Assembly (NCBI RefSeq): GCF_009389715.1
Contig: NW_024068038.1
Location: 221,693-285,692 of the forward strand
Reading direction: 5' to 3'
Source: Phoenix dactylifera
Taxonomy: Eukaryota; Streptophyta; Magnoliopsida; Arecales; Arecaceae
Length of the DNA stretch: 64,000 bases
This document shows, piece by piece, positions 34,913 to 48,123 of this stretch (positions within the stretch are counted from its first letter, which is position 1; the number at the start of each line of letters is the position of its first letter). A program made the translations under genes and the position numbers. The notes under the pieces were generated by a model, which searched no databases, was not told the origin of the DNA, and was given only the letters and a program-made list of their open reading frames with translations.

Positions 34913-37900
34913 CTTACAGGTTAGCGTGTCATCCAAGTGTTGGCTACAATTTGTCTGCATTTTTTCTCATTTTTCATAGTGCTACTGTTAGATATAATTG
35001 TATTAAATTATCTAGAGTAAGATTATGAATTATGTTGGATTGTGCTAGAATGTGCTCCATTGTTTGCTTTAGGGCCTTTACATGTTTTTTACTTAGTTGG
35101 CATGCCCCTTTATATTTAGGGCAACATGGTGCACAATTAATTTATAGGTGATCATATATTGTTCCACCAAGCAATTAACAACCGAATAACAATAGCTATG
35201 AGCGATCATCATCATCATCATCATCATTAGTCATGAGTTCATTTAAGTATGAGCATGTTGATGAGAATGAGATTATATTGGCGTTGCGGTCATCACTTAG
35301 ATGATGGTGTTCGCTTTGTCTTTCAGTTGCCAAAGGTCACACCCAACTTTGGACTTGAATAATGAAATATACTAACTGTTTCTTAAGCCAAGCCGACCCA
35401 ATCTGTTTGTCCCTACTCTTTTGCTGAACTTTGTTCGACCTCACTTGATCTTACATCTTTGCATCTTCCTCGTCTCATGTATGAGAAATCCTAGAATATT
35501 ACTTTGGAATTCCCACTGAAGTATCATTTAGTTGCAGCTAAAATGTAGTCGTTCAAGTCTCCTACCTTAAAAGTTAAAACAAGAGAAAATATTGTTAAGG
35601 AGAATTACATTAGAGAAGAAAATCTCATGATAAAAGATCTGATATCACTATAATTTCATTATCAATGAGTTTTAAACTATCTATTTAGATATTTCATTCT
35701 GCTGAAGCAGTCAAAGCCGTGGGCGTTGGATGTTAGATATCCAAGTAGATTGGCTCATTTAATGCGCATAAGTGGATGTCACATCGAAATAACAAGTTTC
35801 TTATAGGTCTATATAATAAAGTATAACGTTGCAAAGAATATGGTGGCGTATGCTTCAGATTAAAGATGTCCAAAACAGTACACAAACAAATTTTTTTTTT
35901 TAAATAGCAAATGCTATTATTATAAATTATGTTAATGCAAGCCTTAACTGTGATGCTGCAAGGATAAGAAATAGTTCACATAACTTCTTATTTCTAAGAA
36001 TCTTTATAAATATTTACAACGGTCCTGATTACAAAATAACATATTATTTCTTGTAAGCTTTAAACTTTGCTCATCCGAATAAAGAGAATATTGATTTTTT
36101 TTAAGTGCACTAATATATGCTAATTTGTTAAAATAAAAAGAATGCATTTTAGTGCGCGAGACTTCCTATAAGTTACTATTTCTAAGCATTTTTATAACTA
36201 TTTGCGATATTGCTGATTAAAAAATAAAATAATATATTATTATTTTTTCGTTTTTTAATGCATTGGCATTTGCTATTTCTTAAGAATGGACGTGAATCTT
36301 GTTACTTGAATATAATAATGTAGCAATTTCATCGTTAAGTCAAGACTCGTTTTTCACATGCTTCTTTATTTTATTTATATTAATGAAACATTTCAATGCA
36401 TCCGATTAGATGCTTTTATCTTTGTTCATGAGTTACGTGAGCCATGATGCACTAACGTAACCCATTCTTACAGAAATGGAAATTTGAATTTACTCCCTTC
36501 TTGTTTATAAAATTCTTGAAGTATTCTACGTATATATGCATCGATTGGAATATTCCGAACAGGTTCTTTGATGAGCCGTGCCGGGATGGTCGAGAGAAGT
36601 ACCGTCTTGAGAAAGTTAATTCTTTCCAAATAAGCCCTTAGATTATCTCTAATTAGATAAAAAGTCTTTGACTAAACCTTTTACTCGTGATTCTCGTTGG
36701 CTATCTCTAGGGACATCTCGCACGTACATGGACAACGACACAATATTAATTGGATGATCTTGGACAGATTTATTTGCTTTCTCCGTCTTCTTTTTGTTTC
36801 CATTTATACCAAGTTGACATATGGTTATATTTTTGTTTTACACCTAAATTAGGAGCCAAAGATAAGTGGCTATTGAAATCAAGGCCTTTAATATTGTGAA
36901 AAAAATAGAAAATATATAAATAAATTTACCTCATCTTATCAACTTAAGTTTTTGGGATAAATGGTGATTTTAAGATGGCATCAGAGCAGAAGTGAAGGTC
37001 AATTTAAGAGACAAGCCTTCTTCTTTTAATTTTAATGATCCATACGCCGTGTTCTCCTATTATTTGCATACCTTAACCATTTTTCTTAACTTTAGCACCA
37101 TAGCTACAAACCAAGCATTAAATCTTAATTTACATTAACAGTCCCCTTCTATCTATTCTAAACTAATTAAAACTCGAGCTCTTTCCTTCCGAAGCTTGAT
37201 AAAATCAGGATATTAGTCAACTTAAGCATGATTTGAGTTTAACCAACTTAATTATGGTGAATGTGGTTTCAAAGAGAGTTTAATTTCTTTGGTGGTCGCA
37301 GGAGAAGAAGATAAAGGAAATTAAGTTGAAGCCCCTTTTTTTTTGGATACACAAGTTGAAATTTAGATTTAAAGAAAGAGAAAAGAGATGATATAGTTTA
37401 TTTTAATGCACTAAAGCTACTAATATATTAAATCAAGTATAAGTAAAAAGATAATTGAACAACCTATTTCTAATAGATTTGCGTACAAAAATATTGGACT
37501 TACAGCCTACCACATATATTTTTAGATTCCCAAAAAAATAGTAATGAATCGTAGAAACATCGAGAAACAACAAATAAAACAAAGTTGTGCTTGTCAAGTA
37601 TAAAACTACCAATGCAATCTCTAGAAGATAATAATACATCACAAGAAAGATACGTTAGATATCAAGAATTACGTGTTAATAAATCATGTACTAGTGTCTC
37701 CTATGTGGCATGCATACAATGGACGCCCTTCATGCCTCCATGCATCAACCGCACAAGTTTCTTCCGTGTGGCATATAGACATTGGACACCTTTTTACTTT
37801 TTTTTTTTTTTTTTGTCATCTACGATATGCTGACGCCATTCCTCAAGCTATTGATTCGGTCCCTGTTTTTTACTTTTGAAGTCCAACCAACCAAGTAATA

Positions 37901-38250
37901 GGGTGGTTTTTGCAAATTGGACCTCTCTAGGGTTTACTTTCTTTTCCTGACCGCGCCGCTTCAAATGCGAAGCCCGTCCCAACCACCGCTCTCATTTTCC
38001 CCCACCTCGGCTCCTGCACCTTCCAGTTCCTCCACAATTCCCTTATCTTCCGACACCTTCTCGTCATCACATGGCTCTGCGCTTCTCCGATCGATTCGAT
38101 GCCCTCTGCCCTTCTCTGATCTCCAATCTCTCCTCCCAGCTCTTCTCCATCGCTTCCGGTTCCCTCCTCTGTAGCCCTAGATTGTCCCCCGCCTTCTCAT
38201 TTCGGATCCATCGCGCCAAACCCTGGTACTGATGTCCCTTAGCTCTCTCC
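34913..38250. other. Intergenic region and 5' leader of the IFRD gene
   Basis: Mostly AT-rich DNA without genes. Near 36975 TGGCATCAGAGCAGAAGTG resembles a degraded Met-tRNA primer-binding site after an LTR-like end (about 36840-36972), a probable retroelement relic. A short CAT-repeat lies at 35206-35227. From about 37900 GC rises and the 5' UTR of the IFRD gene probably begins; a small upstream ORF starts at 37917 in this stretch. Confidence 0.45.
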
Positions 38251-41200
38251 ATGGGAAAGAGTGAGTGGATCGCTTTAAATTTTCGTCCTATCGATTGAAT
38301 TCTGCTGTTTGATGGCTTCCATTTAGAAAAGATCGGGTTTTTTTGGCTAAAAGTTAGATTTTTTTGGTTTCACATTAGGATTAGGTCGTAGATTTGTTGA
38401 ATTGGATTGTGAGATGGTTTACCCCTTTCATGTGGTGTGTTTGTTTGGGGGATATTTTGATTGGCTAGAAAAAAGATGGTTTTTGATGGAGATGTTTATT
38501 TTTCAGGCAACCGACGCAAGGCTGGTGCTGATCAGTTTGACAGCAGTGATGCTGATAGCGTGAGTTCTACTTCGACGGCTTTGTCTGAGCTAACGCTGGC
38601 GAACGAGACCGAGCATGTGAACTCTTTGGAGTTCGTTCTAGACAAGTACATCGATGCTCTCTATGAAAAGAGGTACTTTTTTTTTTACGTTCTTTGTTCA
38701 TTTCTAGTTGTCAATTTTTTTAACCCAACGGATAATCTACTTTTGATTTGGCTTTCAAATTGCAGTAGAATAATTATTCTGAGGGGGATGACCTAGTTCC
38801 TCTATTCTAGTAATTTGTGTCTCCACTATTGCCATGACTTGGTTCAAGCAACCTTTAATAATTGATTGGTATTCTATTGAAAGTCAAGGGTTCCTAGCCG
38901 GACTTGTCAAACGAGTTGAGAAGCTATATGGAAGTGGATATTGAGAAATTAATTACATGAATAATATTAGTACTCCCACAATAAATTTGTCATAGTTTAT
39001 TGACTATGTAAAGCATATTTTGATTGTTTCTTTATAGTTTGATTTTACGCAACACAACCAATTCTTTACGATTGTAAATTTTCTTAGAAGTATCATGAAT
39101 TTATTGATATCCTGCATCGAAGCATATATTGATACTCTTTGGAATTTATTTGACTTATGTTTGTGTTGGTGATATGTTTTTTTTCTAATAATATAGCAGA
39201 AGGAAATGCTGCTAGTTTTTCCAGTTTATTTTGTATTTTGAAGTAAAATTTCATGCGAACTATTAGGCAGAGATGACATGTAACTCAAGCTAAAGTTATT
39301 AACCATCTTGTAGTAATGGAATATATTAGTTTTGCATAGTTTATGCATACATTTTTTAATACATGTGATGCTTTATTTCTTTTTGAAATTTCTATTTTTC
39401 AAAGATAATGTAATTTCACACATTAGATAAACTCCTAGTATTATGCATTTATGGACAAGATCCATTTATTTTGGTCCACCATCTGTGCTACTTGTGCATC
39501 TTTGCGCATCTCACTAGCAAATGTGTAAATTCACCCCTTCCTTGTATACGACTTAACTCAGCTAGGCCTTATCCCCAAATTAATTGGGTTTGGCTCCTCC
39601 ATTCTGCTATGTTTAGGGTCCCATTTTTCTAAAAGATGTAGTGATATCAAGTGCTTTCTTCCTACTTCATTCTATGTGATTTTTGGTCCATCTCTTTTCC
39701 TCTTTCCTTCTACGTTATATAACCACTCCTTTGCACGGGCCTGTCTCTTGGACTATGTTGTACATGTCCAAACCATCTAAAATTTGTCATTCTTTCAAAA
39801 TTGTCCTTAGTTGATGCTATCTCTATCCTTTTATGAAAGGTTTTATATTTTATTTTATCTTTTCTTATATTATCACACACCATCTCAACATTCTCATTTC
39901 AGCCATATTCATTGTATGCACATACCGTCCAACATTCTGTATCATAAAGCATAGCTAGTCGTATGGCTGTTTTATAAAATCCTAGTTGCACTTCTCCATC
40001 TTATCCACCCTGCTCCATCTTATCCTAGTTGCACTTCTCCATCTAATCTTGTAGATAGCATCCTCTTCAATCTCCCCTTACTTATGGATTCACTAATTCT
40101 TTGTATGTGAATGTGATATGAGCATCTTATGAGGTCAGTTCTTCTCCTTCATGGTAGCTTCCTTCCAGCAAGCACATTAGATTATCAGTTTGAGCTTATT
40201 AAGACCACCCTTAATAAAAAATCAAGCTTAAATAAGCTCTACCCGTATTCTATTCATTATTGAATTTACTACATGGTGTACTTGTTATCTTTTTTATTTT
40301 CTTATCATGTGATTTTGAATGATGTATCATTTCCTTTATATCGTTATTTAAATTTATGTAATGGTTACTTCCTTTTATAAGTTGGAGCTGATAAAATGAA
40401 ATTTGCTTGTTGTATGATAAAGAGGATCTACGAGAGAGACAGCTTTGTTGGGGCTTCTCGATGCCTTTGAAGGTCATGTGCTTCTTACATATGTGGAAAA
40501 CAAGTGAGTTCTTATTCAATTAAGCTTTCATATAGTTTCTCTAGTAATAATACAGATGACTTGTTGGATAATTGTTCTCCACAGAAGCTAACTAGCAAGA
40601 ATTAGGGGTACAAATGATCTGAGCTGCTTATGAGTGGCTTGGGCTCGGTTCGGTTCAGGCTTGGCTCAAGCCCAGCTCGGCTAGAAAATGAACTGAGTTC
40701 AAATTAGTTTTTGGAGCTTGGCTCATAAATCAGCCAAGCTTGGACATGATCTGGTTAAAAAAAGAATAATAAAGAAGCTCGGCTTGGCTCAATAGAAGCT
40801 CTGTTTAGAGCTTATACAAGCCGAGCTTGAACAGCTGAAATCAAGCTTGGCTTGAGCTTGAGCCGAGTTTGAGCGGCTCATATATATACTGAGCTGAGGT
40901 CGTGGAACCTGCAACTTGGTTTGTTTGCATCCTTAGCAAGAATATAAGTTGGAAAAGTAGACAATCAGACATATGGAATATGGTCCTTTAAATTTTAGTA
41001 TTTTAATATTCTGAATTTGCTGGTTTTGTCTGGTGTTTGAGACTGGTTTAACCAGAAAGATGTCCATTTTGTAACCACTTTTACTGAGGAGATACGTCTT
41101 ATGTAACCATCTTGTGTATTGGATACCAACCAGTTGTACAGTATAGAAGCTTCTGCTTGCACAATCTTGCATAGCAACCTGAAGTTAGCACAAGGTTTTA

Positions 41201-44200
41201 CAATAGTGCATTCTTGCAATGCATTTTAACTGGTGTATTATTTTAGGAACATCTCTTTTTTCTCTCATATGGAATGTAATTTATTTTACTAACGAATATG
41301 AGATAAATTTTTTGTTATCCTGGGTCTATAATCCAGATACCTATCGTATTCTTATTTGCATCCTTGTACTTTGCTGCAGATGTATTACTCTATTGCAACA
41401 ATACATCAATTCAATCAAAAAGGGTTCTACTAAGGAGATTTGCTTAGCTTCTCGGGCCATTGGTAATCCTATAATCCTTTTGAAGTAGTACTTTTTACTT
41501 TAACCGGCTGCTCACTTTTCCTTACTGTGTGGTGCTTTTGTTTGAAGGATTGCTGGCCATTACTGCTGGTGCTGGAAGCAATGCACATGAAATAATGGAA
41601 GAGTCAGTGCCGCAACTCTCTCGAGCCCTTAAACGTGGATCTGATGCATGCAAGATATCCGTATGCCCTGTTTTAAACTGCAGACCTGCTTTTCTATAGC
41701 TCTTTGTGGACTGTTCATGTATATGCTGCTTATTTTATCTGAAATTTTAAATTGATTTACTGTTGTAGGTCCTGGATTGCTTAGCTGTCATCTCCTTTGT
41801 TGGTGCAAATGATTTAGCTGAAACTGAAACATCTTTGAAAATCATGTGGGAAGTGATTCGTCCAAAATCAGTCTCCAATGTATGTAACCATGTTATTGGT
41901 TTCCAATTCAGTGAGGGTGCAAATTTGTGCAATGCGAAGCTGTGTTTAGGTTTTCATATAATACATTATGAATTTTAATACTTGTGATTCCATTTATAAC
42001 ATCTTGCTGTCTGTGCTATGCATATTTAGACTAACATTGACTTCTTCTTTTACTTTCAGGTTGGGCCTTCGAAAAGACCTAGTTCTGCTGTATTAGCAGC
42101 AGCCATATCTACATGGTCGTTTCTTCTGACAACCATCAGTAGCTGGAGAATTAATCCTGATACTTGGAAGGAGTAAGTTGAAATCAAGTCCAACTCTATT
42201 ACTTATTTTGGAACAATTGATTAATTTTAATTTTTTAATGGTTATAACAATCTGTTTTAGGTCAATTTCATTCCTTTCTACTCTATTGGAAGTGGATGAT
42301 CGTTCTGTTCGTATTGCTGCTGGTGAAGCAATAGCCCTTTTTTTCGAGTTAGGGATACTGGACATGTCCTATAGTGAGGAGAGTGATGTTGTGAATTTTA
42401 ATAATGAGGTCAAGCGCCGTACAGTTACATATATGCAATCAATGAAGGCAAAAATATCAGGTCAAATTTATAACCTTTCTATGGAGGCAGGGGGTAAAGG
42501 CGCTGACAAGAAAAATCTTAACGATCAGCGAGACTTGTTTCAGAAAATTTGGGATTTTGTTCAGGTACTTCTTTTGTCTCTTATGCAACGTATCTAGTAA
42601 TGGCTGTCATGAGTGGTATTCTTATTTAAACTGGTATTTGAATTCAGGTGGGTGAGCGTCCAGAAGTATCATTGAGGATTTCAAGTAAGCGTAACATTCT
42701 GAGAACTTCAACATGGAGCCAATTAATACAGGTATTGGATTTTTCTCTCTTCTGACTGGCATGGAATGCACTCCTTAGAGCATCTGTTGATTTGTTTATT
42801 CAACATGTCATGAAGCATCTGCTAACTTGGTTGCTTAACAGTTGAACTTCTTGAAGCGTTACCTTGGAAGAGGTTTTCTCAAGCATGCACAGGTTATTTT
42901 CTATTCTATGATTTGCTCTTATTGATTGTCATAATAAGCTCTTGCTCTTATTGATTGTCATAAGAAGCTCTTGCTCTTATTGATTGTCATAAGAAGCTCA
43001 CTAATTATGTTACTGACACCTGATGTCTCTTCCGATGTGTCTTGAATATACAGGAAAACGAACTGCTTCATGATGTTTTTGAATATACGGTAGATAAAAC
43101 AGAAAGTCTATCAGCGAAGGAGAAGGTGGGCTTTTGACTTAAACCAGGATATCGAAATTTATTTTCAGATGAATCTTTTCTTCCTTCTTTATTAATTATA
43201 TGATCCGCAGGTTTTTCTTTTAATTTATATGACTAAGTTTTTATTTTGTTTATGACAAATAAATGTTTGCTGTCTCCTCCCTCTCCCCCGTCCTATGTTT
43301 GTTTCCAATATACTTGCACATTAACGGCAATGCTTTAAACATTCAAATTTTGATCTTCTTTTCGACTGCTCTAGAATGTGTTTGTGACCTGTATAAAACA
43401 TTACCGTCTTGGTTCCTGAGGATGACAATGTAGTTTGATTAAAATGATCCTGCACTATGAATAAGTTTTGTCAGCTCACTTGGAAGCATATTGATTGTTG
43501 CATTACAATGGGAACTGACATGTACGTTGCAAAAATTATGCCAGTGCACCTTCTGAGTGGGATGACAAGTTTGGTTCCTAAGTGCAAGATCTATTTTTGT
43601 TGCTTTTGTTCCAGGTTATTTGAGGGCTGGCTGTTCTAAAATTCATTTGACCTTTGTGAGACAGCATTTCAATATTTTTCTTTGGCTTCTGACCTGTACC
43701 TCAAAAATGAATGAATGGAATTTCGTGCATCAAATCATTTATTTTGCAGTACTAGTCTAGATTCTTTCCAAATGTAGAGTAACTTTGATGCAATGGTTCA
43801 CAGTGTTATTAGCTTAAACTCTTATCTCCATAGATGCTTGACATTGATACAAAGACAATTCCCTAGCAAGCCCCCGAAAACTAGCAAGTTCACCAAAAAC
43901 ACCACCTCGTCAATGCACAAATAATGAAGGGGAGGGGAAGAAAAGAAAAGAAAAGGGAAATTCCATTACCACAAATTAGGCATCAATTTTTGGAGGTTTA
44001 TGCCAGGTTTTAGGCAGTTGAAATATCAAGCATATCTTGTTTTTGAAGACTCTCCTGTATAATATGAATTTTCAGTGTAATCACTAATCCTTTATGATGG
44101 AGGAAATTATATTCTCTCAGAACATTTTTGTAGAGTTCGGTAAAATGATTGAGGATTAGTATGGTTTCTTACAGTCTTGCATGGGGAAAAGCTGCATTAG

Positions 44201-44843
44201 TAGGAATTGCATTGTCGTCTTTATTTTTAAAACAATTAGCTCTATTTCTTAACGTGTGTATGATTGTCTTTGCTGCTTGATCTTTCTTTTGGTTTTTTAT
44301 GATTGTGTACTTTATTGGCTCAAAGATCCAAAGATGAATGATCCTATGTACGATTTCTGCTAATGTGTCCCATGCAGAAAATTTCAAGGTCAGGGGATGA
44401 AAAAGGACGGACTCAGAAGTTGAACAAGGACCGCAGGATGGCTCAGGTAGTATTTGCTGCACAGATCCGAAGCCATTAAACATGTCTACTTTTACGCCTT
44501 CCTCTTCCCTGCCTGATTATCATCTCTCTTGCACATCAATGACATGATGGATGAACCATATCCCCGAAGTAGCCCCATTCTCATTAGCAGTCATGCATTT
44601 GGGGATTTGTTCCTCTATATAGCTACTAAGATCTTGTAAGATGTTGACTATAGTAGTATGTCAGATGCAGGGAAACTTCTATAACTTAAAATCTAGACAC
44701 TAGCGAACTTTAGATATGCTCAGTGTAGCCAGAGTCTATGAGAGAGATATTGCTTAGTTGTATTTTTCTCACTTATACATGTTAAATTCCTATCATATAT
44801 GCAGGCAAGGAAGCAGGGTCACCTAATTGCTCAAGATGCGTAA
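38251..44843 (+). CDS. Interferon-related developmental regulator (IFRD) family protein, 13 exons
   Basis: Exons: 38251-38260, 38507-38672, 40423-40503, 41380-41462, 41548-41660, 41769-41879, 42060-42172, 42261-42564, 42648-42731, 42842-42892, 43054-43125, 44378-44446, 44805-44843, giving 431 residues. All introns are GT..AG and phase holds throughout. The start MGKSNRRKAG and the 10-base first exon fit plant IFRD genes. The IFRD domain (PF05004, armadillo-like helices) covers about residues 35-330, with RGSTRETALLGLL and EVDDRSVRIAAGEAIALFFE. The C-terminal IFRD_C region (PF04836) includes RTSTWSQLIQLNFLKRYLGRG, and the basic tail KLNKDRRMAQARKQG follows. Animal relatives are transcriptional co-regulators; the plant role is not well known. 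It looks intact. Confidence 0.93.
39541..40015 (-). mobile_element. RTE-type LINE 3' fragment in IFRD intron 2
   Basis: On the minus strand, frames read LYDTECWTV, RKDKIKYKTFHKRI and NFRWFGHVQHSPRDRPV, the C-terminal end of RTE-clade LINE polyproteins. The 3' end has the family-typical TTTGGGGATAAGGCCTAGC. Stops break it. It lies opposite to the host gene within the 1.75 kb second intron and does not touch splice sites. Confidence 0.75.
40603..40935. mobile_element. hAT-type MITE in IFRD intron 3
   Basis: The ends TAGGGGTACAAA and TTTGCATCCTTA are imperfect inverted repeats (9 of 12), and an exact 8 bp duplication GCAAGAAT lies at 40595-40602 and 40936-40943, as hAT elements make. The interior is filled with GAGCTCGGCTTGG and CAAGCTTGGC-like words. 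It is 333 bp and non-coding. Confidence 0.82.
42913..42999. repeat. 29 bp tandem triplication in IFRD intron 10
   Basis: TTGCTCTTATTGATTGTCAT starts at 42913, 42942 and 42971, three nearly exact copies. It sits between exons 10 and 11 and is likely polymorphic. Confidence 0.9.
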
Positions 44844-47800
44844 AGATTGCATGATTGTTTCAAGACTAGAAGATGGGTTTATTCTGAAGGTGGCCTTGCT
44901 CCACCAACCCTTTTCCCAATCGTCGGAACCCAGTCTGCAGTCACTGCACGATTGTTGGTTAACTGATTTATCTCCTTATAGAATCTGGACATGTTTATTT
45001 GAAAGAATTATATACTCTCCATGTATCTCCTTGCTTATCAAGCCCTTCTATGGCAAAGGCTTGTAGATGCTACAGAACTAAAGCTGGTTGGCTCAACCGG
45101 CTAGGATTATATGAGCAACCTGTTGGCTAGTGGAGTACTCTTCCCATTTGTAAAAGGAGCCAACTCACATCCTAATAAATCTTGCATAATTTTTCTGTTT
45201 ACTGTGCCTGAGTCAGTAAGCTGTGCATCAAAGTCATTCCTTTGTTACAGGTTGAGTCATGAGTAGCTCTGGTATGTTTTTGAAGGTATGAACCCCTGAT
45301 TTGAGGTCGTAGAAATTTAGTGTGAATGTTAAGCTGTTTAGTATTCTCAATACCCAAAGTCCTGGAAAACATTAGCAAGAAAAAAAGTTGGTGTAATATG
45401 ATGAACTTGGGAGGGGGATTCATGAATTACTGTTTATGATAGAGGCCTGGATCTGAGTTAGTTTCAAAAAGGATTCGTGCTGCAGTGTTTATTAGCTCTG
45501 TTTGCTGTTTGGACTGTAGGTTGGATTGGCTTTAATATCATTTGTAATGATTTAGGAACTCATCTAAGAAGAACTAGCCATTAAGTTGCTGATTAGAATC
45601 CTTGTTCCTGCTTATTTATCTAACGTAGGTCTTTTCAATGCATACTAATATCGGATGCCGGTATATACTAATCTGGGATTAAAAACATGGCCTTATGGGT
45701 CTTATAATCGGGGTGGCAGCACTATTGCCCTTAGACTTGATTAAACTGATCTCAGAAAACCTACAAAGCTTCTTTGTCTCTCTGTCGATATCAACTATAT
45801 TAACCCTTGAAATGGGCACACCATCCAGATTTCATGAAATACTTGAGCCCCATTGGACTCTGGAATTTATGGATGACATATATGAAAAAAAGGATATGGA
45901 TGAAGTTACATCAAAACAAAGAAAGGAAGATTGTCCCCATAAAAAAGAGAAGCAAGGAAGATTGCACCAACCAAAAAAAAAAAGAGGAAGCACAAGGAAA
46001 ATCAACTACAACCATTAAATTCAGAAAAAAAGAAGAAGAGAGGTTTGGTGATTGTCTTGAACTTGTCCAAGTGGGTTTCAGAAGAAATGGGTGTTTGAAT
46101 GGCATTAGAAGTCATGGTTTTCTGCAATTCTGTTAACTTCTGTAAAATATAATGTTGTTTGTTTGTTTGTGCAGCGAGATTCTGTAAAGACTCAGAATCA
46201 TGAAATCATAATCTGTATGTTGATTAAAATAATTAAATGCAAAATTATCTATTATCATTCAATATTTTTTTCTTTTTTAAGCCTGCTTTTTAAACAACTG
46301 AACGTCTTCTGAATATTTAAAGCACCCAAAATTCAATTCTAGGAAGAAGATAACACATGATTTTGATTTTTAAAACCTCCAAAGTTGGTACAAGAAATTA
46401 TAGAGTATCGGTTACCAATATCATGGGAAAAAGCAGTTGAGTGAGTTTTTCCTGCTATTCTTTTGGCCAATTAAAAGGTGCGCCAGCCTATTATCTCTTC
46501 ATTTTCCTATTTATTCTTACCACTTCAAAAGAGGTGAGGCTCGGGTCTTACTAGGATAGCAGCATGAGAATCCTACCTCCAATGAATTGTACCAAGCCTC
46601 TGTATACCAGGATGCCAACTGCTAAACTTTCTCCTTAATTACACCTGATTACTTCAAAAAAATCCTAAACATAGAGACATATGGGTGCAATTCATGGAGA
46701 TTGGGAAAAAGAGATGCACCAGAATTTCTTTGAATAAAAACAAGAGCAGATTATGGGAGGAACCATAGATATTAGGATGATTTGACCTGTTTGATAAATG
46801 AGTTAAGTAGGACGGGTTGGGTTACCTATTTAATAAACAGGTCGGATTTAGATATGAAATTTTGACTCGTTTAACAAGCAGGTCTAGTTCGAGTTGGTGA
46901 ATTTTTAGCCTGACTCGTATTTGACTTGACTTGGATTCGACCTGATCTGACTCGACCCAATTGCCACCCGCAATGACATATTCATCAATCTCGGAAATGG
47001 ACGCCAATCTCTCCACCACTAAACTCTGTCCTAAGTTATAGGAGATTTTTGTGGACAAACAACACCAAGGAAAGGACAAGGGTTGACAAACAGCTACTCC
47101 TAAAATTTGTTGAAATGGATATTTAACTAGAAGGAACAGTTGGAAGAAGGCCAGCCCACAGTTAGATGTTATCCCGTTTGAGCTCAGGAACGGTCGGCCT
47201 AGCGACGGAATCGCTAGCTTGGAGGGCGCTGGACCAGAAGATATCAACTCTTGGGACGACCTTGTTCTGTTATGAGAAAACATGATAAAGCCTTCTGAAT
47301 TATCTTTAGAGATCCCACCATCCACCTTGAATCCATCGTCTTGTTTCTGGTTCCTGTCTTCCATTGGTTATAGATCTTGTAAAGCAATTGGCTTCCCCTC
47401 CCTCACTCCTCTCCAAATCTGTTCACTTGGTTTATTTGGGTGGCAGGTAAAGAACGGGGTCTCCAATCTTTCCCTGTTCTTTCACTGGAGTGGGAGGTGG
47501 GGAAGCGGTCTTGTATCTGCCGCTCCTAGAGGTTGATAGATTGTTCATTCTTCGCCTAGGTAATTTTCATTAAATTTCTCTTTCTTTATGGTTGGAAGAG
47601 GACTATAAATGCTCTAGATCTTATGGCCAAATTTTAATAACCTTGTCACCTTGATGAGGTTTGAAAGGAAGGTACAATGAGCTTGCAAACAGACATCCTT
47701 CTTTTTTTCTTTTAACAAGCAATTAGCAAACAAATATTTTTTACATCAAGTATTTGAAGCTTGCATCCCAAAGCTCATAGTGAAGATCCTCTCCAAACTA

Positions 47801-48123
47801 ATTATTGAAAGTATTCAAAGCTTTTCATCTCCAAATAGTTCTTTTTTTTTATAAACAATACAATTGTCAATAGATGCCATTAACTATCTGAGGATTTTGT
47901 GATTTATCCGAGAATTATTCACAACTTGTTCAAGAAACACCGATGAATTGCAGCTCAATGCCTCAAATGATGCTCTCTCTCGTTGCTGCTGCTATATTTT
48001 TTTCCCTATGCTTGCTAATCTCTTCATCTTGACGACTTCCTCCCTTGATAAAGTATTAACTTTTTAAGCCAACGACAATTTTAACGTAATTAATATATAT
48101 GCAGGGAAAAGGAGAAGGAAAGA
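44844..48123. other. Intergenic region between the IFRD and BTB-TAZ genes
   Basis: The first few hundred bases are probably the IFRD 3' UTR. No further gene is seen. 46790-46975 is a degenerate repeat with TTTAATAAACAGGTCGG and CTGACTCG words, ending CCCAATTGCCACCC, related to 31800-32360. Short ORFs at 45695-46136 and 46822-47536 have no recognisable domain. Confidence 0.45.

Noticed and set aside
36960-36990. Complete TRIM or copia element starting at a primer-like TGGCATCAGAGC
   Set aside because: Only an LTR-like end and a degraded primer site are visible; no second LTR was found.
37917-38174. 85-codon ORF before the IFRD start as a separate gene
   Set aside because: Serine/proline-rich, in a GC-rich leader; best explained as an upstream ORF or chance frame in the 5' UTR.
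45695-46136. Two overlapping ORFs after the IFRD gene
   Set aside because: No recognisable motif, A-rich composition and no splice context.
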